The notes under the pieces were generated by a model, which saw nothing but the letters and a program-made list of their open reading frames with translations, was not told where the DNA came from and did no database searches. 10,808 bases of DNA from assembly GCA_031281925.1 (NCBI GenBank), contig JAITES010000191.1:1-10808 (forward strand). Reading direction: 5' to 3'. Position 1 is the stretch's first letter; each line of letters starts with the position of its first letter. Position numbers and translations under genes: made by a program. Shown here in pieces: positions 7,261 to 10,808 of this stretch. The DNA comes from Treponema sp. (GTDB lineage: Bacteria > Spirochaetota > Spirochaetia > Treponematales > Breznakiellaceae).

Positions 7261-8871
7261 CTACTGTACGTAGACTCCTGTAATCGTGATGTCTCCCCAG
7301 AGGGATGAATAAGACTCAAGTCCCCCCGATGCTTCCTCCCAGAGGTTTTGCATGGCATAATCCCGGTTGCGGACCGCCGAACGCCCGCGGGGATCCATGG
7401 GGGACAGAATCGTCTGATCCCGGGAAAAGCAGATCCTCATGTTGTCCAGGTTGCCGAAGTACCAGGATGCGGAATTTTCCCTCAGCATGAAGGTCGAAGG
7501 CGCCGCTCCCGCGCCAAGCGCGGGATCTGCCGGCACCCAGCCGAAGCCGTCTATCCAGAATTCCGCCCAATAGTGACGCTGGGTTCCCCGGTTACGCAGA
7601 ACCAGGACACCGGCGTCGGGTATGGCAGGAATGCCTGCCGCACGGGCAAGGGCGCAGAAGAGAAGACTCGCCTGGTACGCGTCGGCAGTCTTCGTTTGCA
7701 GGGCTTCAAGCGCCCCTCCGTTACGGGAACCATTCAGAATACGAATCTCCCTGAGCATCCATTCGTAGATCCGCTGGGCCTTTATATAGGGATTTTTTTC
7801 CCGCCCAATAATACTATCGGCGGTTTTCTTTATCTGTTCATCATCAGAAGGAATCAGGGGGGAAGGCATGGAATAGCGGGGAGAGGCATTGTTCTCCTGC
7901 TTTATCTGCTGGGCATTGATGACGGTTTCCTGGGCAAAGACCTCTACCTGATAGCTCTGGGTGATGGAAGCCGTCTTGCCGGGGCCCTGATCCCTAAGCT
8001 GAAAGAGACTTGTCCCCCGGTAGTTTTCCACAAAAGGTTCCCGGTTTCGGTTGAGGAGCGATACATTTCTCTGGGACGCCGAAGAAACCGGCTGAGGTAT
8101 CCAGAGGTAGAGGCTGTTGGGGCCGGATGCCTCCTGCACGGAAACATCTACCGTATAGGAAATTGTATAGCTCCGTTTGTCCCTGAAGGTTTTGGTTCCC
8201 GGCCCCCGTGCAAGCTCAAGGAAAACAGGCCGGGAATTCCCCCTGGGGCTCCTCAGTTCCAGGTTTCCGCTTACCGCCCCGTCGGGTACACGGACTCTTA
8301 TCTCCCTTTCACTCCAGTATTCATAGCCCCCTTCGCTATCCGAAACCTCAATCGCCTTGTTGTTTTGCGTTTCCGCCGGGGCCGAGGGGGAACTTTCCGC
8401 GGTCCAGGAGAAGAAGATCCCGCTTCGTTCACGGGAATTGCCAAAACCGCTGCCCTGAATGTTAAGAAGGGAGCCCACGGAGGCCGGTTCAGGGCTCAGC
8501 GAAACAATCCGGGGGGCAAGGCCCGATTCTTCTCCCTGAACAGACCGGGGAATGGCAGCCCTGTTGGAAAAAAGGGCGCCGTTGCTCCTCTTTCCGCCCA
8601 CATGGACGTAGATCAGCCCGGATTCCCCGAATTCCGGTACCCTGAGGCTGATTATATCGTCCTGCCACCGGATATAGGATGTGCTGGTAGGGGAAGAACC
8701 GGCTATGGTGATGTATGATTCGGCCTGTTCTTCGCCGAAACCTTCGCCGTATATGTTGAGAAGCTGGCCTATTACCCCGATAGGAGGGTCAATATAGCTG
8801 ATGCGGGGAGCTTTTTCCGAACAGGAGAGAAAAAAAAAGGAGAAAAAAATACCTGTGAGGACTCTCCTCAA
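7261..8871 (-). CDS. Lipoprotein with two IPT/TIG domains and a transglutaminase-like domain
   Basis: 536 residues. The N terminus MRRVLTGIFFSFFFLSC is a signal peptide with a relaxed spirochaetal lipobox, so Cys17 would be lipid-modified. Two IPT/TIG immunoglobulin-like domains follow, at about 21-104 and 119-220, each opening with a P-R-I pattern and containing GEGFG or GSGFG. A linker leads to a transglutaminase-like domain at about 345-455. Its histidine (His433 in RHYWAEFW) and aspartate (Asp449 in PADPALG) are present, but the usual cysteine position, 15 residues before GIPA, is Ala398. It is therefore unlikely to be an active protease or crosslinking enzyme. The start must be TTG, since the next in-frame ATG is at codon 335; GAGG lies eight bases upstream. 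The TTGA overlaps the stop of the preceding gene. A role in binding or sensing at the cell envelope is an inference. Confidence 0.82.
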   Translation of the reverse strand: MRRVLTGIFFSFFFLSCSEKAPRISYIDPPIGVIGQLLNIYGEGFGEEQAESYITIAGSSPTSTSYIRWQDDIISLRVPEFGESGLIYVHVGGKRSNGALFSNRAAIPRSVQGEESGLAPRIVSLSPEPASVGSLLNIQGSGFGNSRERSGIFFSWTAESSPSAPAETQNNKAIEVSDSEGGYEYWSEREIRVRVPDGAVSGNLELRSPRGNSRPVFLELARGPGTKTFRDKRSYTISYTVDVSVQEASGPNSLYLWIPQPVSSASQRNVSLLNRNREPFVENYRGTSLFQLRDQGPGKTASITQSYQVEVFAQETVINAQQIKQENNASPRYSMPSPLIPSDDEQIKKTADSIIGREKNPYIKAQRIYEWMLREIRILNGSRNGGALEALQTKTADAYQASLLFCALARAAGIPAIPDAGVLVLRNRGTQRHYWAEFWIDGFGWVPADPALGAGAAPSTFMLRENSASWYFGNLDNMRICFSRDQTILSPMDPRGRSAVRNRDYAMQNLWEEASGGLESYSSLWGDITITGVYVQ

Positions 8872-9443
8872 CGGGGTTCCCTCGCCGTCTGCTCTTCCGT
8901 ATAGGGCCGCAGAGCCAGCTTTATCTCAATCAGGGCATCGTCCTGGGGCTGCTTCTGCCCAAGAGGAAAGAAAAGAACCTCTTCCCCGAATTCCAGGGGA
9001 ATGGTCTGAATGCTGGTAAAGTAACGTATCCCCTCACCGGGCATTTCGATCCATATCTGCCCCTGGGCTACCAGAAAACTCTTTCCTTTCGACTGAATGT
9101 AGGGGGTGAACTGGGCCGCAATGATAATATTTGCCCCGACCATTTTAAGGCCGACAGGTCTGCCGGGAATCGTGACTTTTGAATTGACCGAATTCCAGAC
9201 CTCTTCCTGACCGCCTTCCAGAATCCGGGCAATCATGTCGATTACCACCGCCCTGTCCTTAAACGCGGGGAGAATTTCCTCCAGGCCCGAATCCTGGGCT
9301 GCAAGCGTTGTCCCGGCCACGAGGAGCAGGAAGCCGCCAATAACACCATTCCGCATCATCAAGAGGGGAGTCATGCGGCGAAGCTTCGGGCACACTCCGG
9401 CGGCGGACTTGCACCGATAGCTTTGGTCCCGGCTGACTTTCAA
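8868..9443 (-). CDS. Small exported protein of unknown function, downstream of the anti-sigma factor
   Basis: Up to 191 residues. I do not recognise a family. A hydrophobic stretch GVIGGFLLLVAGTTLAAQ (33-50) looks like a signal peptide with a signal peptidase I site after LAA or nearby, so the mature part of about 140 residues would be outside the inner membrane. That part is predicted to be rich in beta strands (for example GANIIIAAQFTPYI and LIEIKLALRPY) with an acidic, glutamine-rich end. The start used is TTG at 9443, overlapping the anti-sigma stop as TTGA with GGAG nine bases upstream. ATG codons at 24, 29 and 30 would give a more ordinary signal peptide but lack a ribosome site. Residues 82-91, VWNSVNSKVT, closely resemble VWNTLNSRIT in the anti-sigma factor. 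Gene position suggests a role in the sigma signalling circuit. Confidence 0.65.
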   Translation of the reverse strand: MKVSRDQSYRCKSAAGVCPKLRRMTPLLMMRNGVIGGFLLLVAGTTLAAQDSGLEEILPAFKDRAVVIDMIARILEGGQEEVWNSVNSKVTIPGRPVGLKMVGANIIIAAQFTPYIQSKGKSFLVAQGQIWIEMPGEGIRYFTSIQTIPLEFGEEVLFFPLGQKQPQDDALIEIKLALRPYTEEQTAREPR

Positions 9444-9997
9444 GGGGCGCTTCTCCGGTAATCGGCGGCTTTAAGGATGGTCGGCTCCCCGGCTGAACGG
9501 AAATTCCGGCTTTCGGGGAGTTTCAGAATTACAAAATCCGCGTTGTCGTGGCTGCCCAGGTATTGCAGTACCTCTCCCATATTGGTAACAGGAATCGTTT
9601 CATTGAGACTGCCTTCGATACTTCCCGCAGCAGCCATGGCAGGAACAGGCTGTACGGCAGGCTGCCGGGCCGCAAGCAGGGTGATCAGGGCAATGAGTCC
9701 GGCTGCAGCCGCTGCCGCCGCCGGGAGAGGTATCGAGATACGCTGCCTCCAGAACCCGTTTACCCGGTAAAAACCCCCTGCTTTTGAACAGGTGATACGG
9801 CTGTTGAGAGTATTCCAGACCCGTTCCCGGGCCGGTTCGGGAGAAGGAGTTTCCAAACGCGTGGAGAGGCTTCGATAGCTTTCAATGCGTTCCCTGCAGC
9901 GGGGGCAGGACTCCAGGTGGGAAACAAGCTTTTCTTTCCAGGGGGAAGGAAGTTCCCCATCTGCAAAAACTGAAAGAATTTGATGATCAGGACACAT
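9440..9997 (-). CDS. Membrane-bound anti-sigma factor with zinc finger (zf-HC2)
   Basis: 185 residues from the ATG at 9997, which has AAGGA eight bases upstream; an ATG three codons earlier at 10006 has AAGG directly against it and is less likely. The N terminus MCPDHQILSVFADGEL followed by HLESCPRC gives the zinc anti-sigma signature, His27-x3-Cys31-x2-Cys34, with Cys2 or His5 as the further ligand. A single membrane helix rich in alanine and leucine lies at about 88-110, placing residues 1-87 in the cytoplasm and about 75 residues outside. It should bind and hold the ECF sigma factor encoded just upstream until a signal arrives. Its start lies inside the end of the sigma gene, a usual sign of translational coupling. 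The outer part (ending AADYRRSAP) has no recognised domain and may contact the exported protein encoded next. Confidence 0.85.
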   Translation of the reverse strand: MCPDHQILSVFADGELPSPWKEKLVSHLESCPRCRERIESYRSLSTRLETPSPEPARERVWNTLNSRITCSKAGGFYRVNGFWRQRISIPLPAAAAAAAGLIALITLLAARQPAVQPVPAMAAAGSIEGSLNETIPVTNMGEVLQYLGSHDNADFVILKLPESRNFRSAGEPTILKAADYRRSAP

Positions 9998-10622
9998 CTT
10001 TTCCATCCTTGCCGGGATCGGCTTCCGCGGAATTTGATTTAGCGGAATCAGATTTCGGCTCCTTTTCCTCTGCCAAAAGCCCGGATAAACGTTCCCGGGC
10101 TCTGAATACCCGTACTTTTACATTTCCTTCGCTGATCCCCAGAGCACGGCCTATTTCTTTGTAATTAAGTTCACCATACTCCTTTAAGATCAATACTATT
10201 CTTAAATTTTCAGGAAGTTTTTCCAGCGCTTCCTGAACTTCGGCCAGGGTTTCCTTTTTGAGAAGGTCGCCTTCACCGGTTTCCACCTGCCGGCTGTCTT
10301 CCCGAAAAGCCCGCTGGTACGCCTTCCGTTCCCGTTCTTTACGTTTTGCATAGTTCAGGGAGGCATTTTTAACCACCCGGATAAGCCAATATTTTGCCTC
10401 CTCGGGGGAGGGGAAAACCATATTCTTTTCATGGAGCCGGAAAAAAGCCTCCTGGCAGAGGTCTTCCGCGGCTTCTTCACTGGCGGCAATTCTATAGGCC
10501 ACCCGGTAAAGAATGGGAAAACAGGTATCATATAACCGGCGGAACTCCGCCATGGACATCTGCCCGCGGGATATTTTCCGTTCCTGCTGCCCATCGTCCT
10601 CTCCACTTATCATTGATAACAA
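9987..10622 (-). CDS. ECF-family RNA polymerase sigma factor
   Basis: 211 residues from TTG at 10622, or 208 from the ATG at 10613. Region 2 covers about 26-95, with the helix AAEDLCQEAFFRLHEK and YWLIRVVKNASLNYAKRKER for -10 recognition. Region 4 covers about 125-180, with LPENLRIVLILKEYGELNY and the helix-turn-helix IGRALGISEGNVKVRVFRAR for -35 recognition. Regions 1 and 3 are absent, as in ECF factors. After residue 185 there is a charged tail containing SDSAKSNSAEAD, not part of the usual fold. The TTG start has GGGG seven bases upstream; the ATG start has no clear ribosome site but forms an ATGA overlap with a possible leader peptide. It lies directly after cysS and is followed by its likely anti-sigma factor, whose start overlaps it. 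ECF factors of this layout usually activate their own operon. Confidence 0.93.
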   Translation of the reverse strand: MLSMISGEDDGQQERKISRGQMSMAEFRRLYDTCFPILYRVAYRIAASEEAAEDLCQEAFFRLHEKNMVFPSPEEAKYWLIRVVKNASLNYAKRKERERKAYQRAFREDSRQVETGEGDLLKKETLAEVQEALEKLPENLRIVLILKEYGELNYKEIGRALGISEGNVKVRVFRARERLSGLLAEEKEPKSDSAKSNSAEADPGKDGKDVS

Positions 10623-10669
10623 GTATCTGCCCCAATTGTTACATTTTTTCGCGCCCCGGCTACCCGCAT
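10610..10669 (-). CDS. Possible 19-residue leader peptide before the sigma factor gene
   Basis: An ATG at 10669 with GGAGG nine bases upstream opens a 19-codon frame, MRVAGARKNVTIGADTCYQ. Its TGA stop overlaps the ATG at 10613 of the sigma gene as ATGA. This arrangement would couple translation of the sigma factor to the leader. The peptide matches nothing I know, and such short frames arise by chance, so confidence is low. Confidence 0.2.
   Translation of the reverse strand: MRVAGARKNVTIGADTCYQ
10616..10643 (-). promoter_or_regulatory. Candidate ECF-type promoter before the sigma gene
   Basis: On the minus strand TGTAAC (10643-10638) and TGTTAT (10621-10616) are separated by exactly 16 bases, a spacing common for ECF promoters, and AAC in the -35 box is typical. 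The start point would fall near the ATG at 10613, implying a leaderless mRNA or a later start. No second copy of the pair was seen in the window. Confidence 0.25.
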
Positions 10670-10689
10670 GAATCGAAACCTCCGATTCA
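10669..10689 (-). other. Perfect inverted repeat between cysS and the sigma gene
   Basis: TGAATCG and CGATTCA form a perfect seven-base-pair stem with a seven-base loop. It starts five bases after the cysS stop and has no T-run after it. On the minus strand the loop holds most of the GGAGG of the possible leader peptide. It could be an operator, a weak 3' end for cysS, or a translation control hairpin. Confidence 0.35.
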
Positions 10690-10693
10690 AATT

Positions 10694-10808
10694 TTAAGAT
10701 TGCCGGCGCCAGCTTGTTCCCGAAGGGCTGTCCTCGAGGAGTATACCCCGTTCCCTGAGCCCTGTCCGTATACTATCCGCCCTGGTGAAATCCTTTGCCT
10801 TTTTTGCG
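10694..10808 (-). CDS. cysS: Cysteinyl-tRNA synthetase, last 37 residues (5' part outside window)
   Basis: The minus-strand frame from the window edge reads AKKAKDFTRADSIRTGL, then RERGILLEDSPSGTSWRRQS and a TAA stop. The K-D-F-x-x-A-D-x-I-R pattern followed by G-I-x-L-E-D-x-x-x-G-T-x-W-R is the characteristic C-terminal end of class I cysteinyl-tRNA synthetases, which charge tRNA-Cys in the cytoplasm. Only the anticodon-binding tail is visible. No T-rich terminator separates it from the sigma factor gene about 70 bases downstream, so read-through into the regulatory genes is possible. Confidence 0.88.
   Translation of the reverse strand, partial: AKKAKDFTRADSIRTGLRERGILLEDSPSGTSWRRQS

Noticed and set aside
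7348..8718. Long open frame of 456 codons on the plus strand
   Set aside because: It lies antisense to the TIG/transglutaminase lipoprotein, which has a signal peptide and recognisable domains; the plus-strand product has no recognisable domain and reflects GC-rich codon bias.
1..10808. CRISPR arrays, tRNA or rRNA genes, insertion sequences
   Set aside because: No regularly spaced repeats, no cloverleaf or rRNA sequence and no transposase were seen on either strand.

Overview
The window looks like a chromosomal segment of a spirochaete, most likely a Treponema-type organism (an inference from protein content; no rRNA is present). Three things point there. A UMP kinase of the archaeal/spirochaete type is present. 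A lipoprotein carries a relaxed, phenylalanine-rich lipobox. The end of cysS lies directly upstream of an ECF sigma factor, an arrangement I recall from Treponema pallidum but could not check. Coding density is very high and most genes overlap or nearly touch.

Layout. Bases 2-763 (+) encode the C-terminal part of a sugar-type ABC transporter solute-binding lipoprotein. Two hairpins follow, then at 882-2045 (+) a uroporphyrinogen-decarboxylase-superfamily methyltransferase resembling MtaA. Bases 2046-2328 are a gene-free convergent junction with several inverted repeats. From 10808 down to 2329 everything runs on the minus strand as what looks like one transcription unit: end of cysS, ECF sigma factor, zinc-finger anti-sigma factor, a small exported protein, a TIG/transglutaminase-like lipoprotein, a UMP kinase, TrkA, a short TrkH and a full-length TrkH.

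How the genes may work together. TrkA plus TrkH form a potassium uptake system, here with two different channel subunits. Upstream is an ECF sigma/anti-sigma pair overlapping two genes for exported proteins, which suggests that an envelope signal controls the unit. The coupling of envelope sensing to potassium uptake is inferred from gene order and overlaps only. Points that stand out are an alanine in place of the catalytic cysteine in the transglutaminase-like domain, a first TrkH lacking the N-terminal two-helix domain, a motif shared by the anti-sigma factor and its exported neighbour, and repeated use of TTG starts.
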